From Endocalyx cinctus (lineage: Eukaryota; Ascomycota; Sordariomycetes; Amphisphaeriales; Apiosporaceae): 64,000 nucleotides of DNA. The position numbers and the translations under genes are program-made. How positions within the stretch are numbered: the stretch's first letter is position 1; each line of letters starts with the position of its first letter. Positions 11,685-24,430 of this stretch are shown one piece after another. The notes below the pieces were generated by a model that saw only the letters and a list, made by a program, of their open reading frames with translations, did no database searches and was not told where the DNA came from. The stretch is from NCBI GenBank assembly GCA_001600455.1, contig BCKC01000005.1, positions 806,001 to 870,000 on the forward strand, given 5' to 3'.

Positions 11685-11919
11685 TTTGATTTTTAATTTT
11701 TTCTCGAAAAGAGATGTGGTTGGTTATAGTGGTAATGGAGATGATGAAAAAAAATATGTATATTAAATATGGTGAACGTTATAGAAAAAAAGCACTTCTT
11801 GACACAGTCAGAATTACAAATGAATGGGAGGAAAAAAATCTTGTCTTAGAGAGTGTTGACAAGACAGGAGTAGAGAATGTAAAACTTGGGAGAAAAGGGA
11901 CAACAAAAAGATTGAAAAA

Positions 11920-11946
11920 ATGATGATGATGATGATGATGATGATG
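11920..11946. repeat. (ATG)9 microsatellite
   Basis: Nine uninterrupted ATG triplets about 240 bases upstream of the GPI-protein start codon. Confidence 0.9.
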
Positions 11947-13646
11947 CTAAGAATATTTTACAAGAGTCCTCGAGGGACAATTTTCTTTTACTTATACATA
12001 TTCACGGTCATGATCAACATAGCCCGGATGACTCTATAAAAAAAGTAGACGGGTTGATAATCTATCAACAGCATCCATCACCTGAACCTGAGTGTATACT
12101 TTACTAGCTTCTCGTATTATTATAAAGGCATATGTGTTTTGAAACGATCATTCAACATTATCTAAATTACATTTTCTCATATACAATATACTCTCTTACA
12201 CTAGTTCTCGGGTAATATATTCATGGATACCACTAAACTTAAGCATATAATCGGCGTCATGACAAGCGCCATCTAAGCCCGTTGACTAGCAGCCCTCTCA
12301 TTTTACCGAGTTTATTAACGTTGATCAGGATAACTGGTTCTAACCAAATTTACTCTTAGTTTTCGTACGATTGTTTTGAACCACCTGAATTCACTAGACT
12401 ACAAGCACTACAAGCACGCGAGTATATCTAATTCTGTAAATAAGTGGCCGATATTTTCCTCCTTGACAGTTTCTATAAGTCATAGAAAATTTACTTTGCC
12501 GATTAGACTGAAAATGTCCTTACTTTTCATCGTCTAGACCGAGCCGAAGAAAGAATCCAGCTCTTCAGTTGCTATTTCTGTCAGATTAACAGTTTAAAAA
12601 AAGAAAAATAAGAAGAAAAAGGCTAGCCTATCAAGCCATTTTTGACGTTATTTTCTCTGTCAATAAAAGAAAGAAGAAGAATGAAGTAATATAAGATAGA
12701 AATTCGAACTCTATAATCGATACGCAGTGGAGGCTGTACTATGAGATCGTGTTAACATAGAGATTTCAAGCCTCAACAAGGCTGTCTCCCCGCATGATCC
12801 GCTCCAGATACCCGCGAACCGAGATATAAGCATAAAAGAGCATAATATAACTAATGAATTGTGGTGTTATTTACAGGGGGCTCCCTCGGTTTGGATGGGC
12901 GGAGAACTTCAACGAATCGCTCTTTAGACTCCCTTTATCTCTCGAGCAGCAAGTGTGCCCAGACTTTATGCGCAACCCCTGAAATTGCGGATGCTTGTTG
13001 ACACCTGTGCGGATCACTGCCACACAACTTAGTGGGAATAAGTCTCCTATTCTCTTATTATTTTTTTCCATCCACATATTTTGCTGTAAATCTAGAATTG
13101 TTGGTGATCATTTCTCGACTAACGTTAAGTGTGGGCTCGTGTAGGTTGCCTGAACTTCAGGGTCTCTCCTGGTTTCTCTTGTATTTTAGTTCAAGAAATC
13201 AAGTGGTTTATGTTGCTCCCTACTTACTTGAACTAGAGAGCATCTGTTAATGAATAATTAATTAAACACCATATACCAAGTTTTCCACAATCGAGAGTAG
13301 ATACATGTTAACACTAGCAACCCGGAGTTCGGAGTTTCTTGTCATCGGTCGTTCAGCTACATAGCCTCAGTATTGATATTGAACCAGTCAGCTCAGTCTC
13401 ACGCCATTGATCTTCAAAGAGTAGATTATCGGGATACTCTTAATGATTTGAACGATTTTTATGTGGATTTGTATTATATGACTTCTACTTTTTTTCCATC
13501 ACAAGACTCACATAGGTATTGCCGTAAAAGACGTGTGTAGCTGACAGAACAGTTGAACAGAGATCTCCGATGTCTCGATTACCAATAAAAAAGATGAAGT
13601 AATGTTTCAATACGGGAATAATAGAAATTAAGAGACAGACGATGAC

Positions 13647-13654
13647 TATATAAA
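13647..13654 (+). promoter_or_regulatory. Candidate TATA box
   Basis: TATATAAA lies about 160 bases before the ATG of the reductase gene at 13813. Position and sequence fit a TATA element; the transcription start is not known. Confidence 0.4.
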
Positions 13655-13812
13655 CAATGGCAGCGTCATTTAGTCTAGAGTAGATTCTGTACCATCGATA
13701 AAAACCTGCCTCGTTTCACACCATCGAAAGTCGTTCTCGGGACACTGAAAAAATAAAAAAATAAAGCAGAAAGTGAATAATAAACTAGCAAGTATCACTA
13801 TTATTCATATCA

Positions 13813-14853
13813 ATGTCTCCCCAAATCATGATCTACGGCGCCACCGGTTACTCCGGCCGCCTAGCCATTCAACGTGCCAGGGAAATAGGTCTCGATTTCA
13901 TCATCGCCGGTAGGAATGAATCCAAACTCGCTTCTTTTTCATCTTCACTTGGGGAAATTAATCATAATCCCGTCCCCTACCGCGTCTTCTCGCTGGATTC
14001 GTCAACTCCCACCCCCGTCATCGACGCGGCATTCGACGGCGTTAAAGTCCTCCTCAACGCCGCGGGACCCTTCGCCGACACCACCGCCTTCGTCATGGAC
14101 GCCTGCATACGCAACGGGGCTCACTACCTCGATCTATCGGCCGAGCTGGCGAGTTTCAAAGCCGCCGAATCTCGAGACGAAGCCGCCCGAAAAGCCGGTA
14201 TCGTCCTCCTCCCCGGAGGCGGCGCCGGTGCCGAGGTCGTTCTCGATTGCCTGATCGGTCGGGTGGCCGAGAAGGTGGCCGAGCCCGTAAGCGTTGAATC
14301 CGCGCTCAACATCGTCGGGCCTGTCACGAGGGGCACCGCCAAGACGGTTCTGCAGTCTTCTCCCGACGACGTACGAACGCGCGTCGGCGGTGAGCTGGTG
14401 CGTCTCCCGAGCCCGAACACCTTGGAATATTTTGATTTTCGTGACGGCAGGGGCGCGCTCCCTTGCTTTCCGACGGGCGACCCCCAGACCGTGACCATCC
14501 CGAAGGCATTCCCGGGGATTCGTGATGTGCGCACCTTCTGCCACAAGTCCGGAGGTGATTTCCCCACTGCTGAGGAGCTCGTGGCTTTACCTGAGGGTCC
14601 GTCGCAGGAGGAGTTGGAAGCTACCCCGTACCATGCCACCGTAGCCGTGACGGGGGCCGATGGGACTGTTAGGCGCGCCGCCATCCATACGGCTAACATG
14701 TACATGCTCACAGGGTTATTCTCGGCTATGGGTTCAAAAAAGCTCCTTGTTGGCGATGTTCAGACTAAGGTGGGAGGTTTTCAAACGCCCCTGTTAGTGT
14801 ATGGGAGTGCGTTTCTTGACAGTCTCCCCGATATGACAATTGAGGATTTCTAG
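13813..14853 (+). CDS. Saccharopine dehydrogenase-like NAD(P)-binding oxidoreductase
   Basis: Single exon, 346 residues. The N-terminus MSPQIMIYGATGYSGRLA is a Rossmann start with a GxTGxxG-type loop, followed by IIAGRNESKL, the usual second strand of this family. YLDLSAEL near residue 113 corresponds to the conserved YxDxxGE-like segment after the nucleotide fold. The family includes saccharopine dehydrogenases and trans-acting enoyl reductases; many fungal members of this length are uncharacterised. The GC-rich coding sequence contrasts with AT-rich flanks. It is transcribed toward the transcription factor gene on the opposite strand and the two end about 470 bases apart. The substrate is unknown; true lysine biosynthesis activity is unlikely at this length. 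Confidence 0.8.
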   Translation: MSPQIMIYGATGYSGRLAIQRAREIGLDFIIAGRNESKLASFSSSLGEINHNPVPYRVFSLDSSTPTPVIDAAFDGVKVLLNAAGPFADTTAFVMDACIRNGAHYLDLSAELASFKAAESRDEAARKAGIVLLPGGGAGAEVVLDCLIGRVAEKVAEPVSVESALNIVGPVTRGTAKTVLQSSPDDVRTRVGGELVRLPSPNTLEYFDFRDGRGALPCFPTGDPQTVTIPKAFPGIRDVRTFCHKSGGDFPTAEELVALPEGPSQEELEATPYHATVAVTGADGTVRRAAIHTANMYMLTGLFSAMGSKKLLVGDVQTKVGGFQTPLLVYGSAFLDSLPDMTIEDF

Positions 14854-15322
14854 ACTTATGGTGGAGGCTTGAGGAGGGTAATACTTTAACCACAAGAAGT
14901 GGATATAGAACGAGATTATCAAACACTACTGAGATAGTCGACATAGATTGAGATAAATCGCCACACCCCTTTATATTCTACTTTCTCACGTCTTCCTGGT
15001 TTATCATTACGACGTTTCATCAAATTTACTTCGTCGTTTATTATTGCCTCTCTTGAAAAACTTTAGTATTATGCCAAGAAATCTGAAGAAGTACTACGAG
15101 ATACTGCTGACCTCTCTATATAAACGCCAATGTTGATATTTTTACATAATCATAATCATAATCATTATCCCACTATGTTCGACCCAGCACCGGGTATTCG
15201 CGATAGGTCTCGTTGAGATGCATTTGCTACAGAGTTTAAACAGTTAGTTTGAAACACCTAACTCTGGGGAGGTGGGGGAAGCTCGGGTGTAGAGATTATA
15301 CAAGGACAGGGACTCAGGCTCA
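14854..15322. other. Convergent intergenic spacer
   Basis: Terminator region shared by the reductase (plus) and the transcription factor (minus). AT-rich 3' flanks with no further gene. Confidence 0.6.
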
Positions 15323-17252
15323 TTATAACTTACTAATAGTCATTATAAGCACACCCAACTCATCCGCATCCTCCAGCCAAGTCTCGATCCGCCTCGGCAT
15401 CGTCGGTCCCTTCTCGACGAGGAAGAAGTCGGCCTGTATCGGTTCCCGACCGTCCCACTGGGCGAGCCAGCGGGTGTAGAGGTTTCGCCAGAGCCCCTCG
15501 TCGGTGGCCTGCCAGAGGTACTTGGCGGCGGGGGCGCGCATCCTGCCCAGCTCGAGACAGTTGAAGTGGCGGGACCCGTGATATACCGAGTACGCCCAGT
15601 GCAGGAAGTAGAGCGAGCAGGTGGCGCGACGCTTAGCCTCGACGTACGCCCAGACTCGCCAGCTACGCGGCCGCACGTGCGCGCTTTCCTCGTGGAGAGT
15701 CATCCCCGTCGAAAGCACGTGGTACACCATCTGCTGGATCCGGTGGAATAGGGGATGTGGCACGACCGAGAGCGTCGTCTGCGTGTGAGCGGGAAATAGG
15801 AGGATAATCAGGTATAAAACGATGCTCTGGGTGGCGGCTAATAGGTCTTGGAAGCCGTACTCGCAGTACTAGACGTAGGAATGCCGGGCGAGAAACATGA
15901 TTGGTTAGCATTATTTCCGCACGTTTCGCGTATATAGGCACGTCACACGGAGCGAAGAATACTTTCATATTGCCCTAGATTCAAGAGCTTACCTTAGATA
16001 ATATGTTTTCGATCTCCTTCCCGACAGCTTCTCGAATCACACCATTCGTTTCCTCAGCTTGGCCAACCCACATCTTGCAGAGCGTTATGCAAGTAGCCAA
16101 TATTTTGGGAACACCGTCCCTGAACTGGAAAAAATGGATAATAGGCGGTAATTGAATCCCTTTCGCCAAAGTACGGGGCCAGGCTCTGAAGAATCGGAAG
16201 ATGTTTTGCATACTATGGTTAACCAGATCCGGCGGGTCCGGGATCGACGGTCGCGATGCCAATTCTAATATCCAGCTGTCGGCCATGCTATCCGAGCCCG
16301 TCGTCGCCGACATATACTCGGCTTCCTTAGCGTTGGCCAGGTTCACCAAGGATAGGATGGGCAGATCGCTCAAATCCATCATAATCGAGCTCGCGTCCTC
16401 GGACAGTACCGGTAGCCGGTGAGAGGACAGGAAGTTGGGGATGTCCTGAGCGGCTATATCCGGGTTCATTAGGGCCGAATAATCAGGTATAGAGGTCAAA
16501 AACCCATCATCGGCCGTAAGCTGGTGCTGTTGGTGCTGTTCTTCCCCTCCACCCCCGCCGCCGCTTCCGTTATGAGACGACGAGCTAAAACTGGACACAT
16601 CGTCCATGCTAAACGGGGAATGGTGTGAAGAAAGATCCTCGTGGACAGATTCGACCGTTGCCGTGAGAGGGGGCGGTTCGGGATCCACGACCTTCTTCAG
16701 CGGGTTCAAGTAGACGCAGCTTACACCCCTTAGCAAACACCGTGAGCACGTTGGCCTCCGTAGATCACATCTCGTCTTAGCTACTGTACAGTGCCTGAAA
16801 AGAAGAATTTACTTAGGAGTCAGATCAAAGGTACAAGGAAAATAAAATAAGAAGATATATAAGGTTACGATGTTTTAATCGCAGTAGTATCAGGGCTAGT
16901 GAGGATAAGTGACCAAAGTTATTGGTCAAGACGCTCACTTACCGGCATGCCTTTTGCCGTACACTCGGTACAGGTTCAAGGGTACATTTCTTTGTATGCC
17001 GGACCAACGAAGATTCTATGACGCAGCAATAATAACATAAGTTAATTAGTCCATAATTTTATTGGCTAGAAAAATTGAATTCATGAAAATAATTCATAGG
17101 GAGAAGAGAAGAAAAGGCATACTCTGTCTAAATGTTTTCCTGCAGAGTTGGCAGCGATGTTCTGGGTTTGTTTCCATGCCTCCGGTATTAACCAAATCAA
17201 CCACCACGTTGCTAGCATCGTAATTATTAGATAATGAAGACTCGGCAAGCAT
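15323..17252 (-). CDS. Transcription factor with C2H2 finger joined to a Zn2Cys6 cluster
   Basis: Exons 17252-17123, 17015-16943, 16794-15993 and 15868-15323 give 516 residues; frames join exactly. A C2H2-type finger ends with Cys: C34-x2-C37-x12-H50-x3-C54, its codons split by intron 1. Twelve residues later comes a fungal Zn2Cys6 cluster, C67-x2-C70-x6-C77-x6-C84-x2-C87-x6-C94, split by intron 2. A Ser/Gly/His-rich linker near residues 120-165 separates DNA binding from a helical C-terminal half in exons 3 and 4, which resembles the regulatory region of such factors. ATG 17252 is chosen because the frame upstream reaches a stop without another ATG. Factors with this tandem arrangement are known only in fungi and act in the nucleus. 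Its targets are unknown; the reductase next door is a candidate only by position. Confidence 0.85.
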
Positions 17253-18254
17253 ATTTTTCCCTTTGTTTATTAAAGATATCAAATGTAAAATAAAAGCGTA
17301 GAACTATCTTCAGCAGATGAGTAACACACAGATCAAACTTCGTGATTATTAAATATGTTCTCCCCTATTGTTTAAGCAACTCGGGCTTCCGGGTACGTTG
17401 GATTTATTTTACTATATATAGTGCGAATCGTCTGCACAGACAGCACGGAATTCCGGTACCATCTTTTCCCCTACGAGTCCTACCCAAGACTTGGCACTGA
17501 GTAAGGTAACATTCAATTATGGTACGGCATGGATAGTCAGACCCAGCACATTACCTGTATATATTTTGGGCAGAGGTCAGCTAAGTTAAAACTTTACGAA
17601 TTTAAGGTCTTAAGAATACGATGGCATTGGTAAGTGGGTTGGTGGGTAAATTATTCGAAAGCTATCAGGCAGCCAGCCATGCTTGGAAGATATTAATGGA
17701 TAGGACGGTCGTATTTAGATCACGGTCAAGCAAATATAGTCAAGCATCGATATCAAGGTCCGGCGATTTTTCTAAAAAGGGGTATTGCTTTTCGAGAGAT
17801 CCTTCAAATAGAATGAAAAATTCAACGCCGTAGGATAATTGACAGCCTCTAATAATAGATAATAGATACAGTCCATATCTTGCTTTCAACTCGCAAACTT
17901 ATACCTGTCGAAGTATAAGTGGAGTAAACTCATATAGAACCACAAAATAATGAATCTGCAACTTTTCGCAAAGTAATGCAATCCAACTTTTACATGTATA
18001 ACTACACACGGCGCGTCGCGTAAAGGATTTCCATCTACCGAACATCAATGCATCCTTCGCTCGGTTCCGTCCAAGAACACCACTTCAGCCCTAACCACGC
18101 CCGTATTATAAATGCCCAATTTAAACCCCTGTCCAAGTATAGGAGGCCTATTCCCTCAACACGAGCTTGATGCGAACCTCGGAAATAGTTGATTATCTCC
18201 GAGAAACCGTCAAAAGACATCTCATCACTATTTGGTTGAAAGATCATCCCTTTC
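17253..18254. other. Intergenic region upstream of the transcription factor
   Basis: No convincing gene. At 17621 the sequence ATGGCATTG followed by gtaagt could be a tiny first exon, but no second exon was found. AT-rich. Confidence 0.5.
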
Positions 18255-20359
18255 TCACGTCATGTAGTATTTGGGCCCTTCACCGCCCTGTGGGACGGCC
18301 CAGTTGATATCTTGATGAGGAGCCTTGATATCACAAGTCTTACAGTGGATACAGCTATATTAATCATGTTAGCTTTCCATTGCTTCAAGTTTCTTTTCGC
18401 AACCATGTCGAGCCAGCTTGTCGCTGATCAAGCGATGATTTCTATGAACACTTACTTCTGGGCATTGATTTGGAATCTGACACCAAGCGGCTTCGAGTCG
18501 TCTTCGACATACTCGTATACGCCAGCAGGACAGAACCGATTCTCCAGACCCTTATATTTGGGGTATGTTTCCTTCGCGTGAGCATCCCAGTCTTTAACCT
18601 GCAAATGAACCGGCTGGTCTTCCTCGTGATTGGTACCTGTCCGAGAAACGCTGGTTAGGATATCAAAGCTGATCTTCCCATCTGGCTTGGGGTATTCAAT
18701 TTTTGGACATTGGTCGGCGCTTTTCGTCGCGCTATGATCGGTATGCTTGTGCTTCAGCGTCCATGGAACTCGCCCTTTCAGAAGGTAAGCTTCGAGACCA
18801 GAATAAAGAACACCGCCGTAAACTCCGGTTGGATTATGGAAGGACGGTCTGATATTGCGGACCTCCTTTAACTCTTTCCAAATGCTAGATTGTCGTAAAG
18901 TGTCTTCGTACTCGTAGAGGAACACGGATCCGGGAGTCTCCCCCGAAAGAGCTTTCCACGCAGCTTCGCCGGCTAGCATTCCTGATTTCATCGCGTTATG
19001 TGTTCCCTTGACTTTGGGGACATTAACGAAACCGGCTGAGTCTCCAATTAATGCACCACCTGGAAAAGCAACTTTAGGTATCGACTGGAAGCCACCCTCG
19101 ATTAACGACCTCGCACCATACGAGATGCATTTGCCACCCTCCAGCACAGATTTGTATAAGGGGTGTTGTTTCATCTTCTGGAATTCGCCGTAGGGGGACA
19201 GCCACGGGTTCGGATAGTCGAGAGCGACGACCAACCCAACACTGACGAGGTTGTCTCCGAAGTGGTACATCCACCCACCGCCGTACGTGTCTGACGGTAA
19301 CGGGTATCCTAAGGAGTGAGTGATCTGACCTTTATTAAACTTTTCCGGGGAGATTTCCCAGACTTCCTTGAGACCCAATGCATAAGTCTGATTTTGACTG
19401 TCCCTCCTCAAGTCGAATTTGTCAATGACTTGTTTAGTCAAGCTCCCGTGGCATCCCTCGGCAAACATGGTCACCTTAGCATGGAATTCCATACCTCTTT
19501 CGAAGCTGTCCTTAGGTTTTCCATCTCGCGCAATACCTAAATCGTTCGTAGCAACGCCCATGACCGAGCCATCCGACTTGTAAAGGACCTCGGACGCGGC
19601 AAAACCGGGGTATACCTCGACACCAATCTCTTCGGCGCGTTCCGCCAGCCATTTTGTAAATTGGTTAAGACTGACGATGTAGTTCCCGTGGTTGTTCATT
19701 TGAGGTGGAGTGGGTATAGGTATAGCCGAAGACTTAGTCAGAAATCTCATCTTATCGTCAGCCGCTGGAGTGGCGTATTCGAAGCGACTCTCGTTCGCCT
19801 CATCAAGCCAATCGGGTATAAGTTCATTTATGGCGGTAGGTTGAATGACTGCACCAGATAGTATATGCGCACCAATCTCGCCAGCTTTTTCTAATAATAA
19901 CACTCGGAAGTCTTCGTTTCCGTTCTCGTTGGCGAGCTGTTTAAGGCGTATAGCGGCACTCAGACCGGCGGGACCTGATGACGAGTAAGACGAAAATTGT
20001 TAGTACAACTTGAATAGTACCAGACGAAAACAAAGACTCCAAAAGCATTAGAGCATACCTCCTCCCACTATACAGACATCAACCTCATCACTCTCTCTAT
20101 CTACCGAATTTGGGTCGAAACTTTCGGTACTAGGAAGAAACCGCGGGGTTGTGGTAGTGAAGGATCGGAGGGCTAAGCGAGGAGTAACAGCGACGGGAGA
20201 GACAGGATAACATCTTGTTCGGGTAGGTATTCTGGTGGAGGAAGAAAATAATGCTTTATAGGATGGTTTTATCGTTCTCGAACCGTTTCGACCGGAGGCA
20301 AGGAGTTGCCGGCGCAGGATGGTGTGGAGGGGTGAAGAGGTAGACATTTTTAAAGGCAT
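18255..20359 (-). CDS. Electron transfer flavoprotein-ubiquinone oxidoreductase, mitochondrial
   Basis: Exons 20359-20059, 19974-18456 and 18354-18255 give 639 residues. The N-terminus is rich in Arg, Ser and Thr without acids, as in a mitochondrial presequence. The FAD-binding loop [10 protein letters not shown] is split by intron 1, which has a perfect TACTAAC branch site. Exon 2 carries the quinone-binding and FAD regions (for example [10 protein letters not shown] and YGGGWMYHF). The C-terminus provides the 4Fe-4S ligands: the Cys of FCPAGVYEY, then C-x2-C-x2-C in [11 protein letters not shown], and ends [17 protein letters not shown]. The enzyme sits on the inner mitochondrial membrane and passes electrons from ETF to ubiquinone, serving acyl-CoA, dimethylglycine and sarcosine dehydrogenases. 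Length and motifs are normal, so it should be functional. Confidence 0.95.
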
Positions 20360-21099
20360 TATTACTGCGAAGTGAGGGTATGCAAAGGAGGCGATTAATT
20401 AAGATATAAAAAATATTAATAAGAATGAATATAATCTCAACAACCAAAATAGCGTTCACGAGTCATGATATTCCATATTTCACTCTAATTGAGATGTAAT
20501 ATGTACTGTACCATAGTAATTGTAAAACAAAAAAAAAAATAGATCCATGAAGCTAACAGAAGAGGAAGATGAGGAAAAAATGACATCAACGCCAAAGGAG
20601 CTTGTGAAAATTCCGAGCTCGGCTAGTTGAGAGATTACAATTCTCAAACCCCATTGGATGAAAAATACTTTTACACGGTTCACGACCGCCACAACCCGTT
20701 TTAAAGCGCTATTGATATTTTACCACACGTTAAAAGTCAGCTATTCAGCCTATCACATTTCAGCCATTACACACTGTCATTTGCCTGTTTAGGTACTTAC
20801 CTACGGTACCTACGGTACCTAAGTAAGCTAATAATACCGATTGGTTAATGGCTAAGAAGGACTTCTGATCTCGAGAGATCGCCGACAAATACTCCGTACT
20901 TCGTACTCCATAACAAGTCTCATGTTCTCATAATACAAAGGGTTAAAAAAAAAAAAAAAAAAGGCCATAGGTATTTATTTCTATTAAGATTAGCAGGTTA
21001 GCTAGGTATTATTTAAAAGAAAATGTAGAGCTATATACATATATATACACCATTCGGCCCATTTAAACATTGAAAATCTCTTGAGCGTCAATTTAAGAA
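20360..21099. other. Intergenic region with repeated ACCTACGGT words
   Basis: Promoter side of ETF-QO and 3' flank of the decayed gene. An A run occupies about 20944-20962. TACCTACGGTACCTACGGTA near 20800-20819 is a short tandem repeat. No gene seen. Confidence 0.55.
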
Positions 21100-21943
21100 T
21101 TAATCCATCTCCTTGTCGATCCATACACAAAATCCACGACATTTTTGGTAAGAACCATTTTCACCCGGTGCCCCACATTCCCGGCAATTAAAATCCTCGC
21201 ATAGATCAAGAGTAGGAGAAGGAGTATTAATAGTAGGAGTCGGGGACGTCCCGTTCGCGTAGCAATCCGGCGAGCACTCGCCGGCGCTAGCTCTCGTTGT
21301 AGTTGCACACGTCCGTCACGGTTCACGCGCGCCGTCGTTATCATCGAGCACCCGCCCGATATCGGGTCACTGGTGGTCCCGGTACGCCGGCGGGTATCTC
21401 GTTGGCGTGGAATTACACCAGTACCCGGAGTATATAGTCCCGCCGCACGTCGCCCCGGCCGTGGGTCTCGCCGCGGAAGAAAGCCCGGCGTGCGCCGAAC
21501 TAGTCTATTCTGGACTCTGCATCATGGTCGGTCGTCCCTAACTTATCATACCACATACCAAAAGGCGCCGCCGTCTGCTTACCGACAACCTCGATGGACG
21601 AGTTCGTCACGCTGATAGAACAACCAGAGATGACCTCGCACATAGTCTTCGACGAAGGCGATTTATGGGGCAATTATGACCCACCAGACGTTGTAGTGTA
21701 AACGAAGTCAAGGATATCCATGGATACTGCGTAGTATACAGATGTCGATATTTCACTAATATCCGCTAATTTATAGGGAGTTCCGTACTCAACGAAGTAC
21801 TTACTTGGTGTTATCGTTGTGAAGAGGTGAGGACAATCAGATGGCTGCAAGTATCTCATATTATTGGTACGTAGCAAGCCAATTTCTAACCTACCACAAC
21901 GTAAAGCAGATTTGAAATAATCGCCTTGCCAATTTATTTTTAA
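21100..21943 (-). pseudogene. Decayed cysteine-rich (probably secreted) protein gene
   Basis: Reading the minus strand from a possible acceptor ending at 21944, protein-like sequence runs to a stop at 21100 but only by changing frame. The first segment (WQGDYFKSALRCGR to DFVYTTTSGGS) meets TAA near 21674. The same frame resumes with SPSSKTMCEVISGCSI and stops again near 21509. The next segments (CGGTIYSGYWCNSTPTRY, then SGGCSMITTARVNRDGR) lie in two other frames. The tail ECSPDCYANGTSP, a Thr/Pro linker and a Cys-rich end (CRECGAPGENGS, CRGFCVWIDKEMD) closes the gene. Several Cys pairs, Thr/Pro-rich spacing and Asn glycosylation sites suggest an extracellular protein. No signal peptide exon was found. 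One of the breaks might be a short intron (a gtatgt donor exists), but at least three disruptions point to a pseudogene. Confidence 0.6.
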
Positions 21944-22638
21944 CTGCGGCGATAATCAGATAATCCATCATTAAAAGGTATCAAAATATATCCATAGATG
22001 AATCCTTAGTCGAAAAAAAGGTGAGTTTTAAGGTAAAGATCACCTCAAAGCTTTTTAATGCTTTGGTCACTGGCCTGACGATGGTGTAGTCGAGTTAATA
22101 TATATGCATGAATTCAGGTAGGTAGGTAGTAGAGGTAGGTACTTACTCAATTTATTTGGTCACTGGCAGGCCTAGCAGGCAGTCTGGCAGGCAGGTACAC
22201 TAGGTTGCTAACAGCCGGACAGGCGACAGGGCTGACGGACTGACAGGGTAAGCTGAACCGAAAACTTAAAACAACCTAATTATCCTAGTGCGGGATCATG
22301 CGCTAAACCTAATTTGCTTCTCTATAGTCGGACGCGCTGCCAATAAATCCCGACGTGTATCAACATTGATTTAAATGAATCTTGAGATTTTATAATAATC
22401 AAAATCAATACATACTGAGAGAGAGAACAAGACAGAAGAATCTGCTAACTCGCTATAACTTGATTGATGATAAAACTAGAAACTAACTACATATAGCTTT
22501 GCGGGGTTTAACTAATAATAAAAGACTCTGGGTTAGTCATCTATTTAGCACCGCCACAATACTAAGTAATCATCTTAGATACCTCATATACCGGATCGAT
22601 AGTCTTCCCAAGCTATAAGAGAGCTCATTTACGTAGAA

Positions 22639-22827
<189 letters not shown>

Positions 22828-24389
22828 TGGCTTCATCCGTATTTACCTAACGAGCACAATAGGAGAAAAAAAAAGTATTTGAGAAACAGAAACAAAAAGA
22901 ACAAGTTATTCCTCAATTGCGTCTTATAAATATCACATTAATAACAATCCCTATTAAACGTTACTAGAACGTGGTTATTAACTTATTATAGATATTTATC
23001 TTCAATCCGCAAGGAGAGGAAGGTGAAAGATCATTGGCCCACATAAGACAGGTTTGTTCTCTCATCCGATTTTGTTTTTTATCCCATTTTCTTCTCTCAG
23101 ATATCATCGAATCCATCCGAAGCCGTGTCGCATATTCTTTTTTAGAAAGCGAAACTACTAGATGACAGAATTGATTTATTTCGAAACGTTTGAGCTCGGT
23201 AGTCTAATAGTGTAGAATCGCGATACCTTCCTCTTCGACGACAGCTTCGTTTCGCACTTTTCAAATAGAGAATCACTAGGAGCGGTGCTTCCATGTCGGT
23301 TTTCCTTATAATTCGGTCTTATTATTATATAACCCTCCTCCAACCAGGTATGCACCTAAACACAGCCACTTCTCTATGGTTCAAGCTGCAACCGGAAACA
23401 AAGTTTCCCTGGAGGAATATGAAATCACCTATATAGTATATAGGGTATTGACCGGTAAAAATTCTACGTCGAAATGCCAGCTCGGCTCGTTCCACGTGAG
23501 TTCTAGTGTGTTCTTCCTTTTCCTTATTTTTGGGTTGCTATATAGAAAGTTTGGTTGAGCACGGTTTGAGGCTCTGTTTGATCTACGAGGTTCGGCACCT
23601 CCACAAGCGTTTTGAAACTACCCCTTGAAATTGCACCCAAATATTTATGGGCCTCAAAAGAGGAATTCTCCTATACGTAGAGCCAAGATCGACTTGATCA
23701 GACTTGGCAAAAGTCTATTTTTCGGTGCACGAATTGATCACCTCAAAAGATCTCCTTAGATTTTCTCAGCGCCAATCCCCAACGCTGTATGTATGATCTG
23801 CCAGTTTGGGCATCTTATGTTATTCATCGGTGTTTTGTCCTTGGCATTGTCATTCCCCCTTTTATCGTCTAACTATAGTGGATCGTATAGCCTTCGCCCT
23901 GTCCAGCTGCCTTGGCTATGGCTCCCCCCCCCCCCCCCCGCCCCCCCCCGCTCCGTTGCTCTACGCGAAGGGGGACTAGGTATCCCAGGAGCAGTTTGGG
24001 AGAAATGACACCATGTGTATGGGTTAGACTCGAAAAAATTCTCCGCAGCGCCCCAGATCTTTGGATGGCTAGATACTCGAGGAAGTTCATCCCGTCCATA
24101 AATTGACCTCGTTTCCCTTTGCCGTTATCCGTTTTCTTCTCCTCATCCACACTTCATCATCTTAACATTTGGCATCAGGCATTCCTTTGACCGTTGTTTT
24201 CTTTAGAGGTAAGTCTACTACCGACTCTACTACCGACACTCTCCGGATGAGACGTCCGACTCTATCCCGCCTAACCCTCCGTTCCTCGATCGCTAACATA
24301 ACCTCTATTTTAGCTGTGCTCCGTTATTTTACTTTCACTTCAATTGGGTTTGATACTCTCCTTCTTTAAATTCTCCAACTCAATCTTTT

Positions 24390-24402
24390 TATATTTTTAT
24401 AT
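24390..24402 (+). promoter_or_regulatory. Weak candidate TATA element
   Basis: TATATTTTTATAT lies about 30-40 bases before the ATG of the secreted repeat protein, followed by a pyrimidine-rich leader ending in CAAC before ATG. A leader this short would be unusual, so the call is tentative. Confidence 0.25.
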
Positions 24403-24430
24403 CCCTCGGATTCACACTCTCTCCGTCAAC

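Larger units (their letters stand above)
11685..13812. other. Intergenic region between two divergent genes
   Basis: AT-rich and without a recognised gene. It contains an (ATG)9 microsatellite at 11920-11946. It should hold promoters for the GPI protein (minus) and the saccharopine-dehydrogenase-like gene (plus). Confidence 0.6.

Noticed and set aside
17621..17833. 70-codon plus-strand frame beginning ATGGCATTG
   Set aside because: A donor-like gtaagt follows after three codons and no second exon could be found; the unspliced peptide has no motifs.
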